The position numbers were made by a program, and so were the translations under genes. From assembly GCA_030407085.1 (NCBI GenBank), contig CM059584.1, positions 128,249,001 through 128,313,000 of the forward strand: 64,000 nt of DNA. Direction: 5' to 3'. Shown here piece by piece: positions 1 through 9,677 of this stretch (positions within the stretch are counted from its first letter, which is position 1; each line of letters opens with the position of its first letter). Origin of the DNA: Trichopria drosophilae (taxonomy: Eukaryota; Arthropoda; Insecta; Hymenoptera; Diapriidae). Below the pieces are notes generated by a model. That model did not search any database. It was given only the letters and a program-made list of their open reading frames with translations, and was not told the DNA's origin.

Positions 1-921
1 GTTTTTCGATATCACTTTCCATTTTTTTAATATGGCCACTTAAACGAAAGAAAACGTGAAAAAAAACGAATACTTTTTCAGTAAACGGCAATTTTTTTGG
101 ATCGTGTTTCCGGATCGTGCCAGGTCTCAGAATCCTGTGTCATAATGAGTTTTACTAAAAGTTGGTCAATATTACGATTTAAATGAGAAAATGGCGTCCT
201 CAAAATGGCACTATTCATATGGAATTTTTGTGTTATTTGCGTTTTATTAAAATATCCTTGGTATCTTGACGTGTACTTTGATGAATATGTAGATTGTTTT
301 TGAGTTGACTGAACTGAACTGAGCAAATTCGTTTTTAAATTTTGAAAATTGAAAGTGGCGGCTCCAATATGACTTCGAAAACTTCTATATAGTAAATGCC
401 AGATATTTTTTTAAATTTCGGTTAGCCATATTGGATTTGCCATTTTCAATTTCCAAAATTTAATAACGGATTTGTATTCAGCAACCTCAAAATAATCCAC
501 TACACCACTTCATCAAAATACACGACAAGATATCAGAAATATTTGAATAAAACGCAAATAACAACAAAAATCCAAATCAACAGCGCCATTTTGTAATTTA
601 AATCTTAATATTGACCAACTTTTAGTAAAACTCATTATGCCACAGGATTCTGAGACCTGACACGATCCGGAAACTCCTTTGCAATAAAAATTGCCGTTTA
701 CTGAAAAAGTATTCGCTTTTTTCCACGTTTTCATTCGTTTAAGAGGCCATATTAAAAAAATGGTAAGTGATATCGAAAAACTAACTTCAGATTCGAAAAG
801 AGCATACCCAAAAACTTTAGGAAATTTTCATTTTTATTCACAATATCTCAAACATATCCATAAACTTACGGAGGATGAACATCGGCGATCAATTTTGTCG
901 TTTTGAGACGAAACGGGTTAA
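1..921. mobile_element. Right part of a TTAA-bounded foldback element
   Basis: Bases 1-781 form an imperfect inverted repeat centred near 391. The segment at 79-98 (cagtaaacggcaa...) returns in reverse complement at 685-704, and bases 1-15 pair with 767-781. The right side continues to TTAA at 918-921, preceded by gacgaaacggg. Read from that end it is TTAACCCGTTTCGTC, nearly the terminus of the element at 33,557-35,519. The left terminus lies outside the window. The 60-80 codon frames on both strands are mirror images produced by the palindrome, not genes. TTAA target duplication is typical of piggyBac-type transposition; assignment to that superfamily is inference because no transposase is seen. 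Confidence 0.6.
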
Positions 922-1250
922 TGGGTTAACTAACTGGGTTTCGGTCGGATCGGGTCGGTTTACATTCGTCAGAAATTCCTGTTTGGTGAGGCTTGGGATT
1001 AGATCGGTTTAGCACAGATTGAGTCCATTTCGGTCGGACTAGGTCCATTTCAGTTAGATTAGACCCGTTTCGAGCGGGTGCAAAGATGTCGGATTAAGTT
1101 CATTTAGAACGGATTGTATCCGTTTCTGTATCATTAGATCCGTTTCGAGAGGGTGCAAAGGTGTCGGATTAGGTTCGTTTAAAACGGATTAGGTCGGAGA
1201 CAAATTGCGGATTGCCCAATCGGATTAAATCAGAAATGTTTTCCAGGGTT
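922..1250. repeat. Degenerate minisatellite-like stretch
   Basis: Variants of a roughly 18-20 base phrase (ggattaggtccgtttcggtc) recur many times, for example near 1040, 1060, 1110, 1135, 1165 and 1185. Two longer sub-blocks sharing cgag(c/a)gggtgcaaag lie at about 1072 and 1147, suggesting a ~75 bp higher-order duplication. No open frame of interest. Confidence 0.5.
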
Positions 1251-1299
1251 ATTAATTGCAGGGAAATAACCTGTCACGGCTAAAGTATTTAAGTACTTA

Positions 1300-2175
1300 T
1301 TTGTAGTGTCCCCAACCGGCACAATGTCCGAAGGTTCCAGAAATTTGTTAAAACGTTCCAGAACGTTCCAGAAACGTTTCTAAAACGTTTTAGAAACCCC
1401 TTTCGTGGTCAATTTGTTGATATGAGACGAGTAAAGTGCTGGGGAACTTTCTGCGACACTATCAGAGGATTTCTAGAGAGCGACAGTATGGGAGGGTCTA
1501 CTGTAACACAAAAATTGCAATCAGGGGACTATATAGATCTCTGAAGACAAAATTCTAAATTTCATTGACTCATTAAATAAATTTGTAAATGAAAATAGTA
1601 TAATCTAAGGGAACATAATATAATAGAAGATCAACATTGATATTCTATAAGATTGTGACCCAACCGCCACGAAATGTCTGGAACGTTTTTAAAACGTTGC
1701 AGAACGTTCCAGGAACGTTTCTAAAACGTTTTATGTCTGAAACATTTAGGGAACGTTTCATAAATGGTTCGTACATGTTTCAGACATAAAACGTTTTAGG
1801 GAACGTTTCATAAATGTTTCGTACATGTTTCAAACATAAAACGTTTTAGAAACGTTCCTGGAACGTTCTGCAACGTTTTAAAAACGTTTTAGACATTTCG
1901 TGCCGGTTGGGTCACAATCTTTTAGAATATCAATGTTGATCTTCTATTATATTATGTTCCCTTAGATTATACTATTTTCATTTACAAATTTATTTAATGA
2001 GTCAATGAAATTTAGAATTTTGTCTTCAGAGATCTATATAGTCCACTGATTGCAATTTTTGTGTTACAGTAGACTCTCCCATACTGTCGCTCTCTAGAAA
2101 TCCTCTAATAGTGTCGCAAAAAGTTCCCCAGCACTTTACCCGTCTCATATCAACAAATTGACCACGAAAGCGGTT
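1300..2175. repeat. Compound ~770 bp palindrome with AACGTT-rich core
   Basis: Arms of roughly 1400-1785 and 1786-2170 are inverted copies: ctttcgtggtcaatttgttg near 1400 returns reversed near 2150-2170, and taatctaagggaacataata returns around 1955-1975. The core at 1654-1916 is itself bounded by inverted gtgacccaaccg/cggttgggtcac ends and filled with gaacgttcc/aaaacgtt iterations. A further decayed copy of the same end (ccaaccggcacaatgtcc) lies at about 1313. The outer parts contain one intact and one truncated copy of the pogo-like MITE annotated at 2065-2261. No coding sequence is visible. Confidence 0.65.
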
Positions 2176-2261
2176 TAGAGTGTAAGGAATGCGCAGAGTG
2201 GGGGTGCGACACAGATAGAGGATTTCTTTCCTCTTTGGACACCGTGAGAGGGTCTACTGTA
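2065..2261. mobile_element. pogo-like MITE (TACAGTAGACYCTC ends)
   Basis: About 197 bp starting TACAGTAGACTCTCCC and ending GAGAGGGTCTACTGTA. Inside each end an agaggattt/aaatcctct block is also inverted. TA at both edges fits a TA target duplication, and the CAGTAG start resembles pogo/Tigger-type termini. A copy truncated on its inner side lies in the opposite orientation at about 1410-1504, in the left arm of the large palindrome. Non-autonomous; no transposase frame. Confidence 0.6.
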
Positions 2262-2264
2262 TTA

Positions 2265-2506
2265 TTAACCCTTTTCGTCTTGATGGGTCTCTCAGAGACC
2301 CACTTACATTTTACCAGTTTTCTATTTTTTAAATTGATTTTTTATCAATAAATATATAATTTCTTGTTTCTATACGGTTGTCTAGACATGGGCAAGTGTA
2401 AAAAACAGTTGAATAGTTCGTAATTCTTAATAATAATACTATTGTTAATTAACAAATAGTTAAAAATGGTACTATTGTCAGAAAGAATGCAATCTTTACT
2501 TGTAGA
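2265..2506. other. Isolated TTAACCCTTTTCGTC terminus and AT-rich DNA
   Basis: At 2265 the sequence TTAACCCTTTTCGTC matches the terminus of the 33,557-35,519 element, followed by a perfect hairpin tgggtctct-c-agagaccca at about 2284-2302. No matching right end was found, so this may be a solo or interrupted end. The rest is AT-rich without a gene. Confidence 0.4.
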
Positions 2507-3025
2507 TTAACCCTTTAAGGCCCGACTTTTTTTAAGTGATGCGATTTTCGTCATACTCTGTACTTAAGGGTTTTTTAGGTCGCTGATTTACGAAAAACTA
2601 ATATCAGATTCGTAATCAGCGACCACAAAAACCCCCAAGTGGTAATTTTCATGAGTCTAGCTCAACTTTCAAATATTTTCGTCCGCCATATTGGATCCGC
2701 CATTTTTAATTTTAAAAAACTAACATCAGATTCGTAATCAGCGACCCCAAAAACCCCCGAGTGGTCATTTTCATGAGCCTTACTTGAAGTAATTTAACAA
2801 TTTTTTATTTTTTTAACAACCCTTATCAAAAACTTTTTTTTTTAATATAGTTGTATTTATAAGGTTGTTATAATTTTACTGTACTATAATTTTTTTTTTA
2901 AAAGTAATATAAATTTGTGGATCTTTGGCGTTTAGAACTGAAAAATTGATTAATTTTTGACAAAGTTATGAATGTTCGAACACAAAAGTGGTTTCAATCT
3001 AAACCGCTGGGCCTTGAAAGGCTAA
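2507..3025. mobile_element. TTAA-type non-autonomous element, ~519 bp
   Basis: Left end TTAACCCTTTAAGGCCCGAC; right end read in reverse TTAGCCTTTCAAGGCCCAGC, an inverted repeat with a few mismatches and one mutated TTAA. Inside are two copies of the dispersed module (ggatccgcca... and gattcgtaatcagcgacc) around 2605-2765. No coding potential. Confidence 0.5.
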
Positions 3026-3254
3026 GAGATTCAAGACGCCAATTGTTTTATGTGCTTAGTACATTCGATACTATTAAAACAAATTATTTCAGAATTTTCC
3101 GCCATATTTTTTTTTAATAAATTAAATTTTATTCTTACAAAACGTAAAAAATCAATTTTTTCCAAAATTCAAAAGAAATATTAAATGAAAATTAATGAAA
3201 CAATACATGGGTTTCTTTTATAATAACTGTAATGATATGCGTAATAAAATTTTG
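3026..3254. other. AT-rich spacer
   Basis: Low-complexity A/T sequence between the 2507-3025 element and the tandem array. No gene, hairpin or promoter signal seen. Confidence 0.4.
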
Positions 3255-3690
3255 TAAATTCAAGATGGCGAATCCAATATGGCGGACGAAATTTAAAGAA
3301 ATCGATCCAATTGGCCTAAAACTTGTTACTCTGAGGTTTTCGGCGTCGCGTCGCTGATTGCATATCTAAAATTCATTTTTAAAAATTCAAAATGGCGGAT
3401 CCAATATGGCGGACGAAATTTATAAAAATCGATCCAATTGGCCTGAAACTTGTTACTCTGAGGTTTTCGGCGTCGCTGATTGCATATCTAAAATTCATTT
3501 TTAAAAATTCAAAATGGCGGATCCAATATGGCGGACGAATTTCTAAAAATCGAATGAAATTCCTTTATAACTCGTCACTCGTGGGTTTTCGGGGTCGCTG
3601 ATTACGAATATGACATCAGAATTTCAAAAATCAAAATGGCGGATCCAATATGGCGGAGGAATTTTTGTGATTGTTGGATTTTTCTTAGAG
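3255..3690. repeat. Tandem array of the ~120 bp GGATCC module
   Basis: Four head-to-tail copies of a unit starting aaaatggcggatccaatatg, at about 3262, 3390, 3510 and 3636. Copies 2 and 3 are nearly identical apart from a small cgtcg duplication in the preceding unit. Each unit carries atcgatccaattggcc and ggttttcgg(g/c)gtcgctgatt. The 69-codon plus-strand frame at 3392 is a consequence of the repeat. The reverse-oriented module recurs at 2680, 3957, 17,480, 23,870, 41,440, 42,380 and 54,270. Confidence 0.75.
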
Positions 3691-4073
3691 TTCATGATTG
3701 CTGGTTATAAATTTTAAAATTAACTTTTAGGATTTAAAAATAAATCCAATAATGTGAAAATAATTTTAAAAAATATCAGATTTTAGTACATTTTGTATTT
3801 TAAAAATGTTTGCTATTGTGTCAAAATCTAAAATAAAGAATTACAATTTATAGTTTGTTCATTATTATATATAAGCACTTTGCTGCAGGAACCAGACATA
3901 GCCCAGAAAAGAAATGGGGATTTTCAAGCAAATCAGATGATTTTTTTGAAAAAATCGTCGGCCATATTAGATCCGCCATTTTCAATTTTTTAAAACGAAT
4001 TTCAAATTCGTAATCAGCGACCCCGAAAACCCTTTGGTGTACAGTGACTTTTAAATTTTGTTGAAAAGAAAAA
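3691..4073. repeat. AT-rich spacer with one inverted module copy
   Basis: Mostly A/T-rich. Bases about 3957-4032 hold one reverse-oriented module (ggccatattagatccgccat ... cgtaatcagcgaccccgaaa). Nothing else recognisable. Confidence 0.45.
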
Positions 4074-4362
4074 TACAGCGGCCCTCCCTCATTTTAACTT
4101 TTCGAGTCAAGGAAGATGGCGGCTTCTTCCCTTATTTTATCGCTCCCCCTTATCCCCACCACTGGCAGTATGAGAGAATAAAAACAGAGAGAGGAGAAAT
4201 AGTGATGTCCTTCTTCACCTGTATGTGCAAACATCAGTCCGCACTCTTTTGAACACTTTCAAATGGCGAATGGTGGGGGAACTCATGAGGGGAAGAAGTT
4301 AATATAAGGGACGAACAAAAATTAAAATAAAGGACGCAGTTAAAATAAGGGGAGGGCCACAT
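4074..4362. mobile_element. pogo-like MITE (TACAGCGGCCCTCCC ends)
   Basis: Starts TACAGCGGCCCTCCCTCATT and ends ATAAGGGGAGGGCCACATTA, an imperfect ~25 bp terminal inverted repeat including a shared (A/T)TTTTAACT block. The motif aaaataa(a)gg is iterated just inside the right end. The 64-codon frame at 4058-4252 lies inside it and is not a gene. About 289 bp, non-autonomous. Confidence 0.5.
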
Positions 4363-4577
4363 TAAACATTTCTACCCACGAAAATTTTTTTATTATTATT
4401 AGTTTATTTATTTATGCAAAACATCCTATAAAAATCACAAAACTTTCATAACATAAATAAATTTTCAAACAGTAAAAAGTAGGTATTAACATCGAAATAT
4501 TATTAAAATTTATAATAACGGAAGAAATAATAAAGATAAATAAAGTAAATAGAAATTATTAAACATTTCTACTTACG
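4361..4577 (-). mobile_element. Short retroposon-like insertion flanked by 15-20 bp direct repeats
   Basis: The 15-mer attaaacatttctac occurs at 4361 and again at about 4559. Similarity extends to ~20 bp (then cccacg versus cttacg). Between them lie ~180 bp which, on the minus strand, end in an A-rich aataataataaaaaaa tract. Long direct repeats plus an A-rich 3' end are what target-primed retroposition leaves. The right copy overlaps the splice donor of WDR19 exon 11 (GTAAGT on the minus strand, 4576-4571); the left copy reads GTGGGT. No recognisable family. Confidence 0.4.
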
Positions 4578-7500
4578 TAAACTCGAGCTGCTGTGCATAT
4601 TCTCTTGCGATGTAAGGTATTTCTTCCGGTTTCAGATTCTGCGCCAAATTAAGTGCCTGAACCCACTGCATCAAGTCTCGTCTCAAGTACAACGCTTCGA
4701 CCGGTTGCGTAGATTGCAGAAAATATTTCTCCGATTGATTGTAATCGGCAAGTAATGTACAAACATGGCCGCATAACAAATTGTACTCGTCGATGTTCTC
4801 AATTTTTTGTATGGCCCAAACCATTGAAGCATCTTCCACGTATCGATAAACCCGTGTTGCTAAAAATTGTTTTCGGTAAGTGAAAATAAGTAACAGACAA
4901 CACGAAACTCACCAAATTCCAAATTCAAATCAGCTAATGCTGCTTGTCCTAACTTGACCCAGCAATTCTTATTATTTAACTTTCGACAAGTTTCCCAAGC
5001 TGCTGTAAATCTAATATACACAAATTAATAAGTGTAAAACATTAACGTAATTAATCGAAATACCTTCGACATGTTATTTGAGTTTCCAGAAGTTCCTCCA
5101 GTTTATTCGTATTAACAATATTCCCTACATTTTCATGCGACGCCAAGTGGATTTGAATGAGTTCGCATCCGACTGTAGTTAAAGTTAACTCCCCAGAGTA
5201 CATTAATACTGGAATCGTATCGGTAGGTAATTTGGTGCTTGCGACATAAATAACTTTTGGACCTATCGTAAACTTTCTGTTACTGCAAATTCTAAACCTT
5301 AGAAATATTTTTCTTACCTTCGATGTGATACCTCACGAAAATATAAGTTTGTATAACAGAACTGTTAAAAATAGCAAATACTGAACGTTCTAGAAGATCC
5401 TGATCCCAAATTACTCCATCGATAGAATCTGGAATCTTTGTAACTTGAATAACACTTTCGTTCATTGAATCGTAAATAAAAACTTCAGATTTGCTATCGA
5501 TGAAGCATAATTGAGTTCCGTTGACATCCATATAAATATTTTTTATGCCAATCGCATGAGAATATTTCGAACATTGATTGAACGCTTCGAGACAAAAGTA
5601 GTTTATATGCCCCATCTAAAATATTACACAATTAAACAACGATACTGACAAAACTCAACGTTTTCACTTACATCATCGCCATAAACCAAAAATTCTGACG
5701 AGAGAGCATGACAAGTGATTCTCGCATTCAAATTATTTTGATCAGAAAAAATTTTGGTATCCTTTCCTTCGCTTATTAAATTCTGATCAGTTTTTATCTA
5801 AAAAAAAGTCCATTAGAACAAACCCAAGAACTAAAGTTTATAAATATTTACCGTATGCAATTGTAATTTCCCGTCAAATAATACTGAAGCATAAATTTCA
5901 TTTAAACGAATTGTGTCGACCGTTGCCAAATAATCTCTTTCGAAATGTGTCGAGGCTGAGCCGGCACTTTGTACGGCATTCAAATTCCAGAAGAGAGCTC
6001 GATTATTTAATGCAACAGCCAAGTGCAGAGGCCCGACTGCTATTATCGATGGTTCGATTATTGTACTAATGGATATTGGCGGTGGATGACTCTAAAAAAT
6101 GTTAAACCCCTAAGAATTTTTTCAACCACATTAAAAATTACTTACTTTATCCAAAGTGTACAAATGAACTACAACTTCGGTTAAACTTGCTAAAGTTGCG
6201 ATTCGATTATCGCAGACGCTTGTCAACTTCGGTATTTGAGCTAAATAAATGAGAACATTGCCGCTGTGAGTGACGGCTGCCAACATGGATCCGTCTGCCG
6301 ACCATTCAACAGTATTTACACCAGCTTCCCCAGTTACAGTAATAACTTTCTCCGTTTCGTCCAAAGTTTGCAAACTGTGTATTTTCAAACTGTTATCTCC
6401 GCAAGTTACAACTTTGTCCGTTATTGGATTTATTGCAATATCGTTAAGAGAATTTCTGTGATTTTTAATTTGAAACAGTTCCTGTCCCACTTCTTTTACA
6501 TGTGTCGAAATTGCTACGAGATAACCAGTTTCGAAACCTACTAAAATGTAACCGTCGCCGTACCTAAAAAGAGTTTATTTTTAACTCGTCGTTAGTTTTA
6601 TTTCGTTAAATTGCGTACCATTTGTAAGTTGTTATTGGTCCATGACGTTTTTGAAATGTCAATTCGATCGGATTCTCAGGGTCCAAAATATTATACAAAA
6701 ATAACATTGTCTTATTTATAATAAGAGAGACCTACGGGAATGTTTGTATTAATTATTTTTCATTTTACGTTCGCGAAATGAACTTACGGTATTTTCTCCC
6801 CTTTGCCTTTGATCTACTTTCATTTCGCTAAACTTAATGTCAGTTGGTTCGCCATCAAGCGTAATTTCTCGTCTAGTATCTCCGTCGCTTGTACTAACGC
6901 TTAGTATTCTGTCCTCCCCGATTAACGCCAAAAGACCTTCCATAGACCACGCAGCACAAATTATACGTTTTTTATGTTTTCCCAAAATCGGTATTCTCCT
7001 ACAATCGTTTTAAATAAAATACTTTTATGCAGATCGATGAACGATTAAATAAGTCGTTTCGGTCACTTAATAAATAAATATCCATTATAAAAACACGAAT
7101 TACTTTGCATTCATATGATCATAAATCACCAAATTCCCTTTTTGCGTTCCTACAGCGAGTAAAGAATTTTTCTTCGACCATGCCATACACGAAAGACCAT
7201 CTTTGACCCCAGCGTCAACCTGAGATCTCTTTCCTGTCGTAGCATCCCAGAGGATGATGGAAGACGTCGTGTTGCAAATAATTGCCAAGACGTCTCCATC
7301 TACATCCCACCCGAAACCGGTACATAAGCCAGGAAGCAGAAGTTGCTCCTGCAATTCCCCTTGCCTGTCGATAATAGCTACTGTGGAATTGCATCCTGTA
7401 GTTGCCAAGTGCGTACTGTTCCCAGGACGCCAGGCTATAAATACAGTTCCTGGTCCGTGGGGTTGATCCAAACGATACAACTCCTAATGAAAAATAGGCA

Positions 7501-7787
7501 TCGATGGAACACAAATTCGATAATAAACTCAGTTTTTTTTAACCTAGTTTATTTACTTTTAAACATGTGAATTTAAATTGAAAAATTTTTTGGATTTTGA
7601 GGTTATGTTTGGCAATCACGCGTAAACAGTGTACAGTTTTTTCAACCTAGTTTATTTACTTTTCAACATAATGTGAATTTAAATTGAAAAATTTTTTGGA
7701 TTTTGAGGTTATGTTTGGCAATGACGCGTAAACAGTGTACAATTGATTTATCAACACACGAGATACCGTTACCTTGCTAGATGTCAT
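4577..7787 (-). CDS. WDR19: WD repeat-containing protein 19 (IFT144), 5' half
   Basis: Split minus-strand gene. Exons that join in frame with GT/AG borders: 7787-7773, 7483-7104, 6998-6788, 6731-6619, 6563-6146, 6091-5852, 5797-5672, 5615-5318, 5262-5064, 5010-4913, 4859-4577. The 2381 coding bases give about 793 residues that follow vertebrate WDR19 in order. Landmarks are WDVDGDVLAI, GKHKKRI, WYGDG, VVTCGDNSLKI, LAVALNNRA, ITCHALSSEFLVYG, TQLCFIDSKS, EYNLLCGH, LRRDL and YAQQLEF. Residues ~10-600 cover the two WD40 propellers; ~640 onward starts the TPR-like helical part. WDR19 is a core subunit of the IFT-A complex, which carries retrograde cargo and brings membrane proteins into cilia. The start ATG (MTSSK, then donor GTAACG) is inferred from joining exon 2; the N-terminal length then matches the family. 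The C-terminal ~550 residues are absent, and exon 11 ends mid-codon at a good GTAAGT donor. Confidence 0.93.
7484..7772 (-). other. WDR19 intron 1 with a 103 bp tandem duplication
   Basis: The phrase aacctagtttatttactttt occurs at 7541 and 7644, and the two ~100 bp copies continue in parallel to gcgtaaacagtgtaca (7618-7635 and 7725-7741) with only a few differences. This makes intron 1 (289 bp) several times longer than the 53-56 bp introns that follow. Donor GTAACG at 7772; acceptor ...TTTTTCATTAG at 7484. Confidence 0.8.
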
Positions 7788-8418
7788 TTTTCGAGGTTTT
7801 TCCCGCCCCAAAAATTTTGGTTTTTTATTAATTGATCGAAACTTCGCCTTTTCTGCGGCGAATCATTGTTAGATCTTTACATGCTGAATTTTCGCGAAAC
7901 TCTATACATATATCGAGATGCTTACACGCGTACTCCTGAATATTCTATAAAAATAAAATTGAATCGATATTTTGTGCGCGCATAACATTACTACACGAAG
8001 TTAAAACACGGAATCTACCTGTACGACGTCTTCTTCGCCTTTTATCGATTACACACAAATGCATTTATGTTATTGACGATTACTTCATTTACGTTATTAC
8101 GTATTTTATTTTTATGAATCCCTTAAATTCTTTTTATGGGCATATTCGAAAAATAATTTTTGTTGTAGATCATTTACAGGGAAATGTGCCGACTTTTGAG
8201 TTTAATAATTAAAAAACATTTCATTATTTTACGTTCATTACTCAACAATTGAAAAACAGTTTTTCATTTAACATTTATTAGCGGGTTATTATTGCACAAA
8301 TGTTACAAAAACAAGGAAATATAAAAGCGAAATACAAAATTTCGATATAATTCCGTTTCTTGATACTGGAATTACGAATTATTTCTATTATTCCATGAAA
8401 GGAAAATCGATTGAAATC
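7788..8418. promoter_or_regulatory. Upstream region of WDR19
   Basis: Presumed 5'UTR and promoter of the minus-strand gene. A short G/C run (gggcggg on the minus strand, ~7803-7809) sits just above the start codon, and a slightly CpG-richer stretch (gcggcgaatc, gtgcgcgc) lies at 7850-8040. I looked for an RFX X-box, expected for many ciliary genes, and saw only an unpaired half-site (gttacc at 7768-7773). The rest is AT-rich. Confidence 0.35.
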
Positions 8419-8915
8419 CCAACAAACGAAAAAGTATACGAAAAATCTGTGTACGATTTAATACGAAATAAGTCTGCTTCTTTCCCACTCTTTCAGTTAC
8501 AAATGCGAGTGACGATATTATACGCGGTACATAAACGCATATAACCTCAAAAAAAAACGATTACTTTGGACCAACAAACGAAAAAGTATACGAAAAATTT
8601 GTGTACGATTTAATACGAAATAAGTATGTTTCTTTCCCACTCTTTCAGTTACGAATGCGAGTGTACAGTAGTACCTCTCTTATTCTAATTAGTAAAGTTT
8701 TTCAAGATGGCGCCGATCTCTCTTATTCTAATTTTCCCCTTACTCCTACTTATGTACTTTGCTTGCGAGCTTGTGATTCGTGGACAATATTTTTCGTTGA
8801 CTTTTCGTGTGATAGTGGGAGAAGACTTGTGGGGGAACGATTAGAATAAGAAAGGCAATTAGAAATATAACATAACCTCAAAGAAATTATTACTTTGGAT
8901 TATCGAATGATTTAA
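8419..8915. repeat. 152 bp tandem duplication, second copy split by a MITE
   Basis: ccaacaaacgaaaaagtata begins copies at 8419 and 8571. Copy 1 runs without interruption through gcgagtg...ataacctcaaaaa...attactttgga (to 8570). Copy 2 runs to gcgagtg at ~8663, is interrupted by the MITE at 8664-8872, and resumes with ataacctcaaag...attactttgga. No gene. Confidence 0.75.
8664..8872. mobile_element. pogo-like MITE (CCTCTCTTATTCTAA family), copy 1
   Basis: Begins TACAGTAGTACCTCTCTTAT and repeats tctctcttattctaatt 65 bp further in. The right side carries cgattagaataagaaaggc, the reverse complement, with a decayed outer end. The 60 bp centre (cgagcttgtgatt... ttttcgttgacttttcgtg) is shared with the copy at 22,783-22,989. 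TA-type ends; no transposase. Confidence 0.7.
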
Positions 8916-9677
8916 ACTCAAAACTAGAAAACAGAACATTTCTTCAAAATTAGGAAATACGGAAAACGATATAATCAATTCTTCGATTAAATTAACAGAA
9001 TTTAAAGCTATTCTAAGCCCCAACAAATCAATTTTTGTAATGCGTTAAATTCGGTATCGTATAAGATCGAATGAATTCAATGCTGGTATTACAGGTCGTA
9101 TAAAATTGTATAAATTCGAATAAGAATCTCGAATAATCAATACGCCACTAGAAAGAAACATAATGCAAAATATCGATTCAGTATACTTTTTTGTTTGCAT
9201 AATTCGATCGCATTACTGATTGTTGTCTACGATAGATGTCGTTCCTAACAATCGGAATCGCTGGTTCCCGATGATACTGTACGACAGATGGCGTTAACTA
9301 TTTGAATGCGCTCCCATATATCGAGTGCTTCTATAACAACGACGATTTTTTTCGAAAGAGATGGCGTTCGTAACAATTCGGTTCTTTTAAGATCTCCATT
9401 TATTTTCTTAGGAAAGAAGACGAATAAATCAATTCCTTCTGTATCTGAATATTCCGTTCTACATACAGAACAAGTTGCATATTTTCTAAACAAAATTTTA
9501 TGTTTAAATTTAACAAATTACTTTAATCATACACCTTTTACAGATTTGTACATTGTTGGCGCTTTAAAACAAAAAACATAATTATATATAATGTTTAAGT
9601 AATTGCAAAACAATCTAAATTATAAATATAACAAAAAATGGAAAAGAAACAAATTTATATTTGTAAATATTATCTAA
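8916..9677. other. AT-rich gene-free stretch
   Basis: No convincing gene. An 82-codon minus-strand frame (9245-9493) contains CSVCRTEYSDTEGIDLFVFFPKK, cut short here to the motif idea C-x2-C followed by FFPKK. That weakly recalls the start of a THAP zinc finger, but the following residues do not fit, so I do not call a gene. Confidence 0.3.

Noticed and set aside
3255..3690. CRISPR-like array
   Set aside because: The repeats are ~120 bp head-to-tail units without unique spacers, in a eukaryotic genome: a satellite-type array.
1..4570. Remaining WDR19 exons
   Set aside because: I looked on the minus strand for the sequence following YAQQLEF (TPR repeats) and found only repeats and AT-rich spacers.
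7762..7790. RFX X-box in the WDR19 promoter
   Set aside because: Only a half-site (gttacc) is visible and it lies at the exon 1 donor; the second half is missing.
9245..9493. Possible THAP-type zinc finger frame (C-x2-C ... FFPKK)
   Set aside because: Only the first part fits; the spacing of later conserved residues (tryptophan, final C/H pair) does not, and no splice or promoter context is seen.
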